This document shows, piece by piece, positions 1 through 12,600 of a stretch of 64,000 bases of DNA. Under the pieces are notes generated by a model. The model did not search any database. It was not told where the DNA came from and saw only the letters and a list, made by a program, of their open reading frames with translations. Within the stretch, counting starts at the first letter, position 1, and each line of letters starts with the position of its first letter. Source of the stretch: Tetrapyrgos nigripes (Eukaryota; Basidiomycota; Agaricomycetes; Agaricales; Campanellaceae); assembly GCA_013368315.1 (NCBI GenBank), contig JAACJM010000001.1, forward strand, positions 744,001 to 808,000, given 5' to 3'. The translations under genes were made by a program, and so were the position numbers.

Positions 1-122
1 TCGACATATATATTTAGCAAGCAGCGTTCACCCTCCTCAGATAGTTTACATGTTGCAGGCCTCCAGTGCCCTCCCGCGGGACCTTTTCCCGATGTTAGCC
101 AACTGAATTGTTCTGTGCACTG

Positions 123-411
123 TCAGGCAATCTTGACGGGAACAAGGTTGACTGAGGTACCTTTGATCTTCTTGTCATCTGCTAAGTTAAGCTGTTTCGC
201 GGCATCTCGTTTGTCCGGTTTCTTTCGCGGATTTGGAGGCTTAGGGGCGCGTCAAGACTACTTGGATCGGCAGGGAAGAAAGCAGGACACGTACTTTGCG
301 CAGGGCTGCCCCTGCTGTGTTTGTCACGAAAAGCTCTGCAGGCCCAAGGAACTCCCGTCCGTCTTCGACAACTTCAGTTTCGATGCCTGAGCGTTCCCAG
401 GCGTCAGACAT
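123..411 (-). CDS. Small conserved-looking protein, function unknown
   Basis: A two-exon gene of about 77 residues. Exon 1 starts MSDAWERSGIETE and ends after LRK. A 55-base intron with gtacgt and taag borders follows. Exon 2 reads PPNPRKKPDKRDAAKQ and ends KGTSVNLVPVKIA, then a stop. The second half is rich in Lys and Arg and the first half is acidic. I do not recognise a family. An alternative is to splice at the gtacct just before the end and run on to a stop at 46-48, which gives a different 25-residue tail. I prefer the unspliced ending because it is compact and reads like protein, but this is a judgement from composition only. The neighbour downstream on the same strand is not linked by function. 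Transcript data would settle the 3' end. Confidence 0.5.
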
Positions 412-895
412 AGACCCAAGTGTATTTAACGAGACTACGACGATTGGGAGAATGAGAGGTTGAGAGGAGACCTGGAATGAAGGAAGGAGCGAGGAAAGTA
501 GTTGAGCTTAAGGCTGGTGACATTCCTAATTTTATTTAATTACACTGAATGATGGGCTGTCAGATCTAGCTCGTTGCTGTGATTTCTCGTAGTTTGTAAG
601 GCTCGACCGCTGTCCTTTCGTCACATTAACGCGCCGCACCAATCAACTGCGAGTTCAGGCTCCAACGGACAACAATCCCTTGCCAATTCAAGTCATATTT
701 GCCGGAGTAAGGATAACCGCCAGCGACCCTCAGTAGCGCGCTGTCTATTAATCACAACAAGTGTATGTTCTAGTGGTATATAGAGTCTGTAGGTATGCAG
801 CAACAAGGAAGTAGTCACATTCCCGGAAACCATTCACTCGGCCTTCGTACTGCAGAGACTGGTCAAAACATGAACATCTGAGGGAGGCTATCGAC
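412..895. other. Intergenic region upstream of the small protein, downstream of ELO elongase
   Basis: Spacer between two minus-strand genes. It should hold the promoter of the 123-411 gene and the 3' untranslated region of the elongase. I see no convincing open frame, RNA gene or repeat in it. Confidence 0.5.
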
Positions 896-2071
896 TCACA
901 CTTTGCCGTTCGCATGTCCGTTAGCCTTGCCGTTAGCCTTTCCGTTTGCCTGGGGCTTCTTCTTGTAGGTCTGGAAGTAGAAGTTGATGAACAGGAAGAG
1001 GTAGCTTGTCAAAAGTCCACATCCAAACAGAGCCGCGTCCTCTGAGCCCGCGCAATCCCCAACGGTCGGTAAATTGGTGTATGCGGTGGCGAAGTGGTTA
1101 TATGCTGTAGAGCATGATCAGTGAAACGTCAACTCGAGAAACAGGCAAGGTAAGCTCACATCCGAAATAGACGACGAACAAGTCAATGACAAACTGAATG
1201 ATCTGCATCATCGTCAAGTACTTTTTCCACTACAGAATGGAGATGAACATTTTGCATTCTACCCTGAAAATATTGAAGGCATACCCAGATTTTAGCACCA
1301 CCAGCAGTGGCATAATAGTAATAATCTATGGAGGTGAGTTAGAAGAAAACATTATGAGGCGGTGAAGCAGCGTACACATTAAGACATGTACTGTCAAGTT
1401 CAACGATATGACGGTCCAAGACTGGGGAAGTTTTAGTCGGCAAGTTGGAAATTTTGGGGTTGCTGACTTACAATACTCGTTTTCCCATTCAATTGGGAGT
1501 AGCAAAGGAGTGCGGTGGCGGAATGATGAAATACGTGCAAGAACGCTGGAAGGAAATAAGCGCTCCAAAACAGAGTGCTGAACAAACGGACAGACCTAAG
1601 GGTTTCTTCTTAAATGCCAAAAAGACGGTGTCGAGCAATTCTAGGTACTTGAAGTAATAGTTGATCATATAGTAAAATTCCATTCGCTATGGTCCGACAA
1701 TCAGCTATGGAAACAGTTTGCAAAAAAGAGGTATAGATACGTACCTCTGTCCAGGACGGTGGAGCACACATGCCATCGAAGATACCTTCCTTCCAAATGA
1801 TCGGTACAATCTCCTCCATCATGAGCACGAGCAACAACAGACTCCCAGAGCTCAAGATAACATTGTGAACTTGAAAGAGCGCGTTCAACTTCCGAGGAGG
1901 CTGGTTTTTCATTGCAGCTTGGATTCCGAAAATGACCACCAAATAAGAAATCAACGCGCTGAGCACAGTCGGCGTTGTTGACAATGGGGTCTTGCCGGGA
2001 ATGTAGGAGTGTAAATGAGGGGGAAGAGAGAAAGGAACATGAGCAAGAAGGAAATCAGCAAGGGGGGCCAT
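896..2071 (-). CDS. ELO-family very-long-chain fatty acid elongase (3-ketoacyl-CoA synthase)
   Basis: Membrane condensing enzyme of the endoplasmic reticulum that extends fatty acyl-CoA with malonyl-CoA, feeding sphingolipid and very-long-chain fatty acid synthesis. About 285 residues over seven exons, a normal length for the family. Family signatures appear in order: the KNQPPRKLN loop, then YYFKYLELLDTVF, then the catalytic histidine box HVFHH, then MYYYYATAGG and the MMQIIQF helix. At least five hydrophobic segments are visible. The C-terminus is KKKP followed by four Asn-Gly units separated by Lys-Ala or His-Ala, and such a lysine-rich end fits ER retention. I chose the ATG of MAPLADFLLAH. 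An upstream in-frame ATG at 2123-2125 would add 18 residues but lies close to a possible leader intron. Elo2- versus Elo3-type cannot be decided from sequence alone. Confidence 0.93.
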
Positions 2072-2400
2072 GGTGGTTTGGGAACACAAGCTGAAGAAAA
2101 ATCGTACCAACTTTTCAATTTCCAAAGAAGGATTAGGTAATCAGTGCCAGGTTGCACATGATAAACGTGGCAGTCCGGTAAAGCTTGTCATCGCTATTAC
2201 TTACGTCTTCGCACCGACTTCAAAAACACGACTGTGACGACAGGAAGAACGGACCAAAAATTTAAAGCCTGCAACACGAATACCAAACCGAAAAACCCTA
2301 CGATTCGTCTAGATCCTATGCCGATATAGTTACAGATGCAGTACGACCAGTATAAATGATACACAATGTCCATAAAGAAATGAAGAATAAAACGACTATT
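2072..2400. other. Spacer and probable 5' leader of ELO elongase
   Basis: Holds the elongase promoter and probably a leader intron (a gtaagt-like donor on the minus strand near 2205). The far end is the 3' end of the next minus-strand gene. Nothing else is seen. Confidence 0.4.
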
Positions 2401-3142
2401 TTATGTCAGAATCAGGCTTGGACACCGTTCCAGGTCAGCCAGGAAGACGTTCTCTCTGTGAATATAAATAAAAGAGTCAAGCGACTGGTGAGGTAAAAAT
2501 AGAACACAAGGTTACCTCTTCTCCAACTTGGCGTTTTGTAGTAGGGATAAGGCCGAGGTTTTGATTTTGGTGACATTGTGTTCAGGTGAGGATGCACAGA
2601 CCATGCACAATGGACTTTGTGCAGGCGCAAGCCGATAGGAAGCGGAAATCTGGGGAGTATAATTAACTCCGCCCCACCGTGTATCTAGAGACAAGCTTAC
2701 CCCTGAAGAGCGCAGTGAGTTGACTAGGTCGTGTATGAATACGAGGGATCTAGATCTCAAGTCGTGAAGGTCATGAAGGTCAACGCCTGCAAGAGATGTG
2801 GTGAGCAAAGAAGACAATCAAGACGAGAGGCTATTACTCGCATATGTCGGAGTGCGGGCACCACGTTGGTACTGTGCAGTGTAACAGCACCGACGAGTTA
2901 CCAGACTGCACCAGGAGCCTGAAAACGTGAGATTAGAAGAGTCCAACGACATCTCAGCCAAATCGTGACATACTGCGTGAAGGCCCCGACTGCATCCTGC
3001 GGGCAGCCAAACTACGAACGCGCAGAGTCAGTCACACGAGCTAAGAAGTACGATCAGTGAAGGTTACCTCGTTCAACTGCACCTCTTGCATGGTTTGCAT
3101 GGGCAATGATACAAGAGGGGATGTGGATACTTTGGCTGCCAT
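2401..3142 (-). CDS. Short multi-exon protein, function unknown
   Basis: Proposed six-exon gene of about 140 residues. Exon 1 begins MAAKVSTSPLVSLPMQTM, followed by FGCPQDAVGAFTQ. A small exon YQRGARTPTY leads into a His/Asp-rich stretch (DLHDLHDLRS), then FIHDLVNSLRSSG. The next exon carries a CMVC pair and KIKTSALSLLQNAK, and the last exon ends CPSLILT. The phases join without a stop only if a long intron (about 2888-2978) is removed, so the model is tentative. I know no family that matches. There is no signal peptide or clear membrane span. The proximity to VPS13 (divergent, 476 bases between start codons) suggests a shared promoter region, not a shared role. Confidence 0.4.
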
Positions 3143-3618
3143 GGTGGGGTCGCAAGGTGCGAATGCAGTAAAGAGCCGTTAGTACTTTTTTATATGGGAG
3201 GGTCACGGGCAACTTCGGACGGGATTGATCGGGCAAGTCGAGATGTGGAATTAGTCTAGATAGTGCCCAGACACGTTCCGAACACATTAAGTATACCGGC
3301 TTCTGGTGTGAGGAGATTGGTTAAATATGGCTATTGGAGCTGAGGTATAAGTATACCGATCGTCTGGACAGATAGAAGAACTCTGAAGGGAAATGAGAGA
3401 GCATCTACCCCGAAATATCTCCCCTTTGCATACACCGCTTCATGCTTGAAGCACCCTTATATGTATACGGCACTTGCATTTGAGTAACGAGCAGGAAGAG
3501 CGCATCATTAGCACAGGTCTAGTGCTGACTAAGGTATAAATGACGTCTGCTGAGATGGTGATGGAATCGCTGCTTCAGCGCTCAACGTCCCCTTTCTTCC
3601 TCTCAACGATTTGCTACG
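3143..3618. promoter_or_regulatory. Divergent promoter region between the unknown gene and VPS13
   Basis: A 476-base spacer with start codons facing away on both sides. A TATAAA at 3535-3540 is followed at once by TGACGTCT, the core of a CRE/ATF-type site, about 80 bases before the VPS13 ATG. Whether a bZIP factor binds is inference. Confidence 0.35.
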
Positions 3619-6600
3619 ATGGGTCTCTGGTGGCTTGACCCCGGTAAGGAGGTCCTTAACCTTGTCCGTTTTTGATCTTATCACATCGCAAACACCCTGC
3701 TAAATGACTCTGTAGTTATTCAGTCGCATACTTGCGCCGTATGTCGAAAACTTGGACATGAACACTGTCAGCTATGGGATTTCGCAAGGTCGTGTATGAT
3801 GAATCAAAGTTTGAGCCATTCTCATCCTTGGATCTGCAGGTCAAATATCTCTGGGTAAACTACGGCTGAAGAAAGGAGCTTTGGACAAGTTTCGATTACC
3901 AGTTGATGTGGTCGAGGGTTCGTCTATACATTTCATGATGTTCCATACGAGTTCATCTCAAAGCCAGGTCATCTCGGGAAGTTCACTCTCTCCATGCACT
4001 GGATGAATCTTGGCAACGAACCAGTCGAAATCTTGATTGAAGATGTATATCTCCTCGTAGTGCCCTCTACCCAATCGAACTTCGATCCCGAGGAGGAGGA
4101 AGATAGGGCGCATGCTGCAAAGATGGAACGTCTCGAGAATGCTGAATTGTTGCGTGCTCGCGGGGCCCCAGATATCTCTGCAGGTGCGCTTGATCCATCC
4201 CGAATTGTGTACGCCGCTGAATATACCCTAGATGGCTCTCCTCAGCAACAAGGAATGCTGCAGTCTCTGACTGCTAAAATTATCAACAATGTGCAAGTAA
4301 CCGTCAAAAATATCCATATACGATATGAAGATAAAATGAGCGTCCCAGGGGTACGAGTCCCTCTTGACATCTTCAGGAACCAGTATCAACCAATTTTTTT
4401 AGCATCCTTTTGCCGCTGGAGTCACCCTATCCGGTTTCACCGCCGTCTCAGTCAACGAGAACTGGCAGTCTGCCTTCATCGAGAGCACTGCCGGCGCTAT
4501 TCACAAAGCAAGTCTAAAATTGTATCCCACCTTTAACCTTTATTCATAGCCTTTATTTATAGCTTGCAAAACTTCAATCGTTAGCAGTCTATTTCGATAC
4601 AGACGCCTCCAGTTTGGCGGGATTACAACCCAACGAGGCTTTTAAAAAGTTCAACTCAATGGTAAGTTACAACTCTCTTGACGCAACTTCCAGTCAAACC
4701 GGATAATTATTGCAGATTGCTACCGAATCTACCAAGCCTGAGCATCAATTCATCTTGAAACCAGTATCTGGGGAAGGAAGAGTAAGAAGCTATCGTGGAT
4801 TCAGTTTTTTTTTCGGTGTTCTTACACTCTTGCCAGATTATCGTGAATCACAAAGTAGGACAGGATACACCGAGGTTCGACGTTCAGCTGCTGTTTGATG
4901 AGATCGGGGTCTCCTTGGATGATAATCAGTACCGCGACGCGATTTCCCTGCTGGATATGTATCATGTATATGTTCGACAACACCAGGTGTGTAAAATCGC
5001 TCCTTGCTCTTGTGTCTAAATTAACACTACTGTTCCCACCAGTATCGTAAACTTCAACCGTCACAGGAGGAATTTGCTGCCAATAGGGCGAAAGCTCGAC
5101 TCAAGTTTGCTGCTGACGCCATTCGGCACCAGGTGCATGAGCGAAAACGCCAGTGGACATGGGACTATTTTGCGGAACGAAGAGATGATCGTCAAAGATA
5201 TGTGAACTTGTATATCAAGAAGTCCCTGAATACTTTGTCTGGCCCTGTGAGTGCTGATACATCATGGTTTACTCTATATGTGCTGACCAGCATGTCAGGA
5301 TGTCCAAGCCATGAATGCACTAGAGAGGAAATTGTCGTATGAAGATTTACGGTTCTACCGATCTATTGCTCGGTCTCGGGTCAAGAAAGACGAGGATCTG
5401 CGCAAACGTGCAGAAGCTGACAAGGTGAAGCAACAGCAAGAACAAAGCTGGACCTCTTGGTTATGGGGCTCCTCGTCCTCCACGAACTCAGGTCAAGATG
5501 ACCCCGGAACCTTGACGGATGAGCGACGCCAACAGCTCGCCGATTTCCTCGAGTATGATGAGAAATCCGCCGTTTCTGAAGCTCTACTGGCACCACGAGA
5601 TTCTTTGAAGGCCCGTGTCGTTGCTACCCTCAACCGCGGATCTTTCGCGTTGAAAGCACATGGCCTGGCCAAAGACATACTAGCTATCAATTTCGATAGT
5701 TTCAAGGCTAACGTTTTGCAGAGGCAAGACAATCTGGAGGCCTCTGTATCTTTGGGCGATTTTGGGGTCATTGACGGTACTACCAAGAACAGTGTACATC
5801 CGCAGATAGTACAAGTGAAGGATGTAATTCAGCGGGAGGCCACTGATGATCCATTCTTGTTTATCAAATTCGAGAGCAATCCTCTGGATGAGCGGGCAGA
5901 CAACGCTTTAACGGTTCGAATGCGCCACATGGAGATTATTTATCACAAAGGATATGTGGAAGCCATTTACAAGTTTTTCAAACCCCCAGAAAGCCAACTG
6001 GAATCTGTTGAAGCTCTCCTGGTACGTGTAGCAGCGAGTCTTGTCCGTATGGTGAACTCATTCGTTATGCTAGAGTGCTGCCAGCGAAACACTCGAGGGG
6101 TTGAGGCAAGAGACGAGATCTGGGTTAGAGATAGCTCTTCAGAACCATAAAACTATCGACATCCAGATGGACATGAATGCGCCCATTATTATCATACCAG
6201 AGGAGTGAGTAATTTCTTTGACTTTTCCTCCATCAGCATTTAATGTGGAATTAGTGTCACCACGCACAACTGCAGACATCTCATCGTGGATGCCGGCCAT
6301 ATTTCCATTGAGAGTGAACTTGCAGATAAAGAAGCCAAACGCACCGTTCAACTCAAGAGAAGCCAGAAGTACAACGAAGAGGATTATGAGCGTCTCGAAT
6401 CTCTCATGTATGACAAGCTGTCACTCAAACTGAAAGACGCCCAAGTAAGTCGACTGGATGTTTGACCTTTAACGCATCACTTACCACTGACCACCTGCAG
6501 TTTGTCATTGGGAATGACCTACAGTCGTGTCGACAAGCCTTAACTTCAGAAGACACCGACTCTCTACATCTGTTGGAACGCATCAGTATCGATCTTCAAG

Positions 6601-9600
6601 TCCAGAATTCCATAGTTCCGTCCGCGTTCAACCTTGCCAAATTTAAAGTATCTGGCAAACTCCCAAGCCTACAAGTCAACCTGTCCGACACAAAGTACAA
6701 AGCTTTGATGCGCTTGGTCGACGTGTCGATACCTAAACTTGGTGACTCCTCTCAAGGCGAGAATGCTCATCCTCCAGCTCCAAAAACTCCTATTATTTTC
6801 CCTTTGGTACCGGGTGGACTCTTTGGACCTTCTGAGAAGGAGTATCATATTGATGACGATGACGACGACGATGAGACAGCTTCGCCGAAGGAAGAGCAGT
6901 TCTTTGAAGCAGATGATGGGAGCTCTCCAGATGTGCGGATTTCTCTTCTGAAAAAACCCCCTGGAGCTTACCAAGTTTACTATAGAACCATGCGGAGCTC
7001 CATCAACATATATTTGAGCTGAGTTTCCAGGTCGATCAACTAGGAGCCAAGCTTTCCAAGTCTGGTCCGGATGGGTCAGAAATCGCCCTCGGCAACGTCA
7101 CCTTTGAGCGTTTCGATTTGGCCTTCGCGTTGGCTAAATTTGACATGAAAGTGGATGTAAAATTGAGGTACAATCAGTGTAACATTCGCCTCTGCCGAGC
7201 TCAAATTTAGCTCAAATTTTTCTACAGGTCTCTAGCCATGGAACTTGTGCATCCCGGAATGAAACCCCTCAAGTTCATATCGTCAGAATCTCTTGAAGAA
7301 CGAGACCTTCTGAGTGTCTCCTATGTCCGGGTCCAGCAAGAATCCCCCGAATTTCTATCCGTGTATAAAGGCGTTCAGCAGAATATCGATGTCAATATTT
7401 CTGCCTTCTCATTCCAGGCTGTACCTGAGCCTGTGCTATCGATTTATGACTTCATCATGACAACATTTGTACCCGAGCAAGGATCTGCCGCCGTCACACA
7501 GTCCAGCGATGTCTCCGACGAGAAGAGTCCACAGGAGGTCGCCCCAGATGGTAAAGAGGGGAAAATAAGGATAGCGGTGCAATTGGCCAGTGTGAAAGGT
7601 GAATGCTCTTTGTCAAAGATACCGTACCCAAAAAGATAACCTGACCCGAACAATATGCAGTGACGCTCATCAACGACCAAGTCTCCCTGGCTACTCTTTC
7701 TCTATCAACAGCCGATGTGTCTGTCCTGTTACGTCCTGGCTCTTTGCTTGTTAGCGGGAAGCTTGGAAGCCTTGCCGTCAGTAATGATCTGGACGAACAT
7801 ACACCTGGTACAGAATTCAATCAGATATTATCCATCGAAGGTCAAAATTTTGCCGACTTTAGCTACCAAACCTTCAGTCCAGAGGAACAGCATCAGACGG
7901 GGGTCAAGTCGTCTGTCTATCTCAATGCCGGGTCTCTTAAGCTGCACTTTCTAGAGAAGCCTCTGCATCACGTCTACCTTTTCCTTGCCAAACTTGCCAA
8001 ACTGAAAGGCTTGTACGATGCAGCCACCCAAGTTGCTGTTCAAACTGCCTCTGAAATGGATACCGAGCTCATGCAGTTTGACATCTCAATCAAATCACCC
8101 ATAGTCGTTTTTCCATCGGACGTTTCCTCTTCGCGCGACATATTGGTAATGAGACTGGGAGAGATATCAGCTCGTAACAGCGGTGAAGGCCAGCTCAACA
8201 GGATCAATGCGAGTTTGCGCGGTGTTCAGTTGGCTTCAACCCTCCACTACAGCGATCAACCTTCTGTCCTCAAAATCATTGATGACATTGACGTTGTAGC
8301 TGACGTCGTTCAAGCTGGTAATGCTCACGATCCAGAGCTTCCTGACACTCAAGTAAGTTTGCACGCACGTCATGCGGATGCAGCATATTTTGACATATTC
8401 CTAGGTCTCAGTCACGATATCCGACATCAGGTTACATCTGACCCAAATCCAATACAATCTTCTGATTCAACTATCTCAGTCTATTCCGAAGGTTCTGTCT
8501 GGTGCTCCGGAAGGTGCCACCCAAGCTGAAAGGAGTGCAAGAGTGAACACATCGCATCCTTCTGCAGAGACAGAGATTCAGCATCCGGCCAACCTTGCTC
8601 CTGAAGTTGCTTCCTCTGATGGTCATGGTGCACGCACAACGTTGGAATTGGTGCTGACCATAGATGCGGTCAAACTCCATCTATACGATGAATATGCTAT
8701 CGATGAATCCCTTTTGAAGGAACACGGCATCGCTAAGTTTGCGCTCAATAATAGTAACCTTAGGTTCAAGCTTCTCTCCGATGGTTCTGGTGAAGCCCAG
8801 GTCGTGCTGAAATCATTCGTCGTGAACAACACCCGACCGGGCAACTCCAAATTCCGGGAAATCATCCCAGCTGCACAACATGACAGGAACCAGTTTATGA
8901 TTCTCTACACCATGGCTGGTGGTTCCGGTGGTTCCTCCCTTGCCATCTTGACGATTGATTCACCGCAAATCATCTTTGCTATCGATCTCGTCTTCGCTCT
9001 GCTCGGGTTTTTAACCAGTCCATTTAACGCTGCCGTCACTGCGGAGAGCTCCAACGAAGTCGCACAACCCGACCCCAGCGGAGATCCTGCATCCACATTG
9101 GATTTCCGCGTCGACCTTCACGATGCCTCCATCTGTGTTCTAGAAAACGACTCGGATGCAGATTCACAAGCCATCGAGCTTTCTATCAAGCAAATCCTCT
9201 TGTCTCAACAGGTAAGCTTCGAGGTCATACTTACCTAAACGCGTCCTGACAGAAGAAAAGGGCATCATGGCGCTTACTGTCAATCGTCTCGGAATGTCTC
9301 TGATGCGAATGGGAAAGCCATCAGATACTGTTCGTTTTCTGGACGAGTTTGATCTCACCTTTTCCTATGATAGTAGATCATCTGCCTCGCAGCAAATGAC
9401 AAGCATTGAGCTGAACGCAAAACCGATTGTCTTCCGCGCGTCATATTGTGATATCAACATGATAACTTCTATCGTCAACAAGGCCATCGAGCTCAGCGCT
9501 AGACCTCAGCCCACGAGTGCGCAAGACAGTAAAGGCGCCGTCGATTTCTCTACTAGGTCCTCCCAGACCAAAGCAAGTCATCGTGGACAGGGTGAAGGGA

Positions 9601-12600
9601 AGTCCCTCGTGATAGCATCGAAGGAACAGGTAAGGCGCTGCTGGGATGTTGTTCATCTATTTGCTAATCTTTGATACCAGTTGAAAGGTTCTATAGACGG
9701 GTTTAGACTGGTTCTCATCGGAGATATGCATGAGCAGCCTATGCTACATTTGAAGGTCAAACCCTTCATTGTGGGCGCCAAAGACTGGTCCGGTAATGTG
9801 TGTACTCTCTCATGGATGATACCTCTGAAGTCTGATCAAATACATGTTAGCTCTCAGCTACAACGATGCTTGCGACACAAATCAGTTACTGGAATTTGAC
9901 CAATTCTCATTGGGAACCGCGTAAGAGGAGACCTTTTGATTGTAGAATGGCTGACTGTAACATTTTACCAGTGATTGACCCCTGGACTTTCTCTATATCG
10001 GTGTGTGCAAATATCCACAGCAGATGTAATTATTATTCATATTCAAGGTTTAGGTGTCGAAAGAAAGCCCTTCTAGCGAGCTCAACATCCAACTATCTGC
10101 ACGAGAACGGCTCGATTTGAATTTGAGCACTACTTTTGCCGAACTCGCTATCACAACACTCAATACGTGGTCCCAAGAAGGCGAACACATTCTTCAGAAA
10201 GCACGTGGCAGCTATGCCCCCTACCGAATCCGAAATCGTACAGGATCACCGATTTTTATTTGGTCGGTCGAAGACAGTCCGATCGAGAATACAACAAGCA
10301 CTCAGATTGCGAGTGAGCAGACAATAGATTGGCGGTTTGACGATTGGAGAACAATCAGAGAGGTGACATCATTTCTTTCTCCAGTGAACCTGAGCTGAGA
10401 TTCCTTCATAGCATGTTTCCGGTTCCGGACAGCATACCATTGGCATTCGGTTTGTCAACAAGTCATGGGAGCCTGTCCCCAGTGTCCCGGTTGATCGGGA
10501 AGGGGAATTTGTCTTCACTTTGCGCCCAAGAACAGAGAAGCATAATAACCGTTTATTGTGCGAGGTCAAAGTCGTGGACAACGTGAAGATAGTCACTGTT
10601 CGTTCTACATACAAGGTTGAAAACCACACGCTATACCCTCTTGAGATCACGCTGGTCGACGAACACGGCCACCCTGTTTACTCTTTGGAAAAGGTGGCTC
10701 CTGGACAAGATTACTCCTTACCCATCGAGGCCGTCAACCAGAACAAAATTCGAATACAACCAGATCGTGAGTACGTTTCGGATTCTTTGAACGTCGGTGC
10801 TCTGACACATAAGTAGAGGGTTTTGGATATAAGTGGTGTCCCGCTATCCGTTGGGAAGATCTTGTCACAAATAAGAGCTTCTCCATCAAGTGTCCCCATA
10901 CAGATCCTAAGGAAGCCGCTTTCCGTTTCCAGGCTTGGGTTCAGAGCGACCTCAATCCAAATGACTCTTTGGTTCGGTAGGTGTACGGTGCAGGATAAGG
11001 AAAGGTGTGTTGCTCACGTTGAACAGGAAATACCCCAAAATCAATCTGAAGCTGCGTGCTCCGGTCGAGTTGGAAAATCTGCTACCTTATAATATCCAAT
11101 ACCGAGTCTACGATAAAGATACAGATCAAAATTGGAGAAGTTACCTAAGGCAAGGTGGAATTATGCCCGTCCACTCTGTAGAATTGGGACACTTGGTATT
11201 ACTCAATGTTGAAATTCAAGATACAGGTAGGCTCTTTAAGCACCGAAAGGAAGAAGAAACATTAACTGGATTTTTCCTAGTCTTCAAACCCAGTGATTTT
11301 GCTATAATCAACACTGATGGTCACTCGGACTTCGACGTCGAGCAGAACCTTGTTTTGCGTGATGCGCATGATCGAAGACTTAACCTCAAGTTGAACTACG
11401 TGTAAGTAGTCGCGTTTCGCCGACTGCAGCCCTTCTGACGTATATCTCCAGGCGATATCCTGAGTCGGGTGGTGCTTACAAGGTCCAAATATACAGTCCT
11501 TACGTCGTCATCAACAAGACGGGTCTGCCGTTTAACATCAGGTCTGCTCGTTCCAACAGGCCGATAGCTCCTCAAGATGTAGCTGGAGACACAAATACAG
11601 GTTGAATCTAATGGTCTTCACCGGTGAAGGGAGCTTACTGACTCTTGTTGCCAGATGCTTTATCGTCTCCGACACCGTTCTGTATGTTTCCTGGTCTATT
11701 TAAGATGTTTCTAGGCTGACGATGGTTCCAACACAGTGCTTTCTCATGCCAACGACCGTGGTCATGAATTTGTTCTGCGACTAGGAGATTCCTCGTGGTC
11801 CAAGGTACTTTCTTTTCCGCGTTCTGATCATCAACTTTAATCAAGGTCAATTTCAGCCTTTCAGCGTAGAAGCTCCTGCTGCGGAGACAGCCCTTACAAT
11901 ACCATCACAGCGCCAGAAGTCAGAGGAGATACATGTCGGGGTTTCTTGGACTGAAGGTCTTGGTAAATACAAGCTATCCAAGGTCATCACCATCGCCCCG
12001 CGATTTCTTCTCAAAAATAACCTTTCGCAACCAATACAATTCCGAGAACATGGCGTCGCTCCTCGAGAACAGTCTACCATCAACTCCGGTGAACGTTGTC
12101 CGTTGGGTTTCATACGCCCAAGCCCTGAAAAATTACTGGTGTTTGCCTATCCAGGTCTCAATGCGCAATGGTAAATTCGCAGTGCAAAAATCCCTTGACG
12201 GTCTAACCTGATTTGTAGGTCTCCTCCCATATGTATCGAGAATATCGGGTCTATATATTTCCGATTACCTCTTTCATCGGATGGCGCTGGAAAGCTTTCC
12301 TTACTTCGTGCAGACGTGAAAATCGATGGTTCCACAATCTTCATACACATTTCTGCGTCAGAAACCTGGCCATTTGTGATTGAGAACGATAGTGACTATA
12401 GCTTCTCCATGTGTCAAATGGTATGCGATGTTGTTTTACTGTATCGGACTTGGTTCATATTTCTTTATTCTTCCAGGATTCGAGCCTTGCCGAGGAGAAG
12501 AGCAAGACTTCACACTCCAACGTGAATCCTACCAGATCTAGGCCAGTTTATGCACTTCGGCCTCATTCTACGGTGTCATACGCCTGGGACTTTCCTGCTG

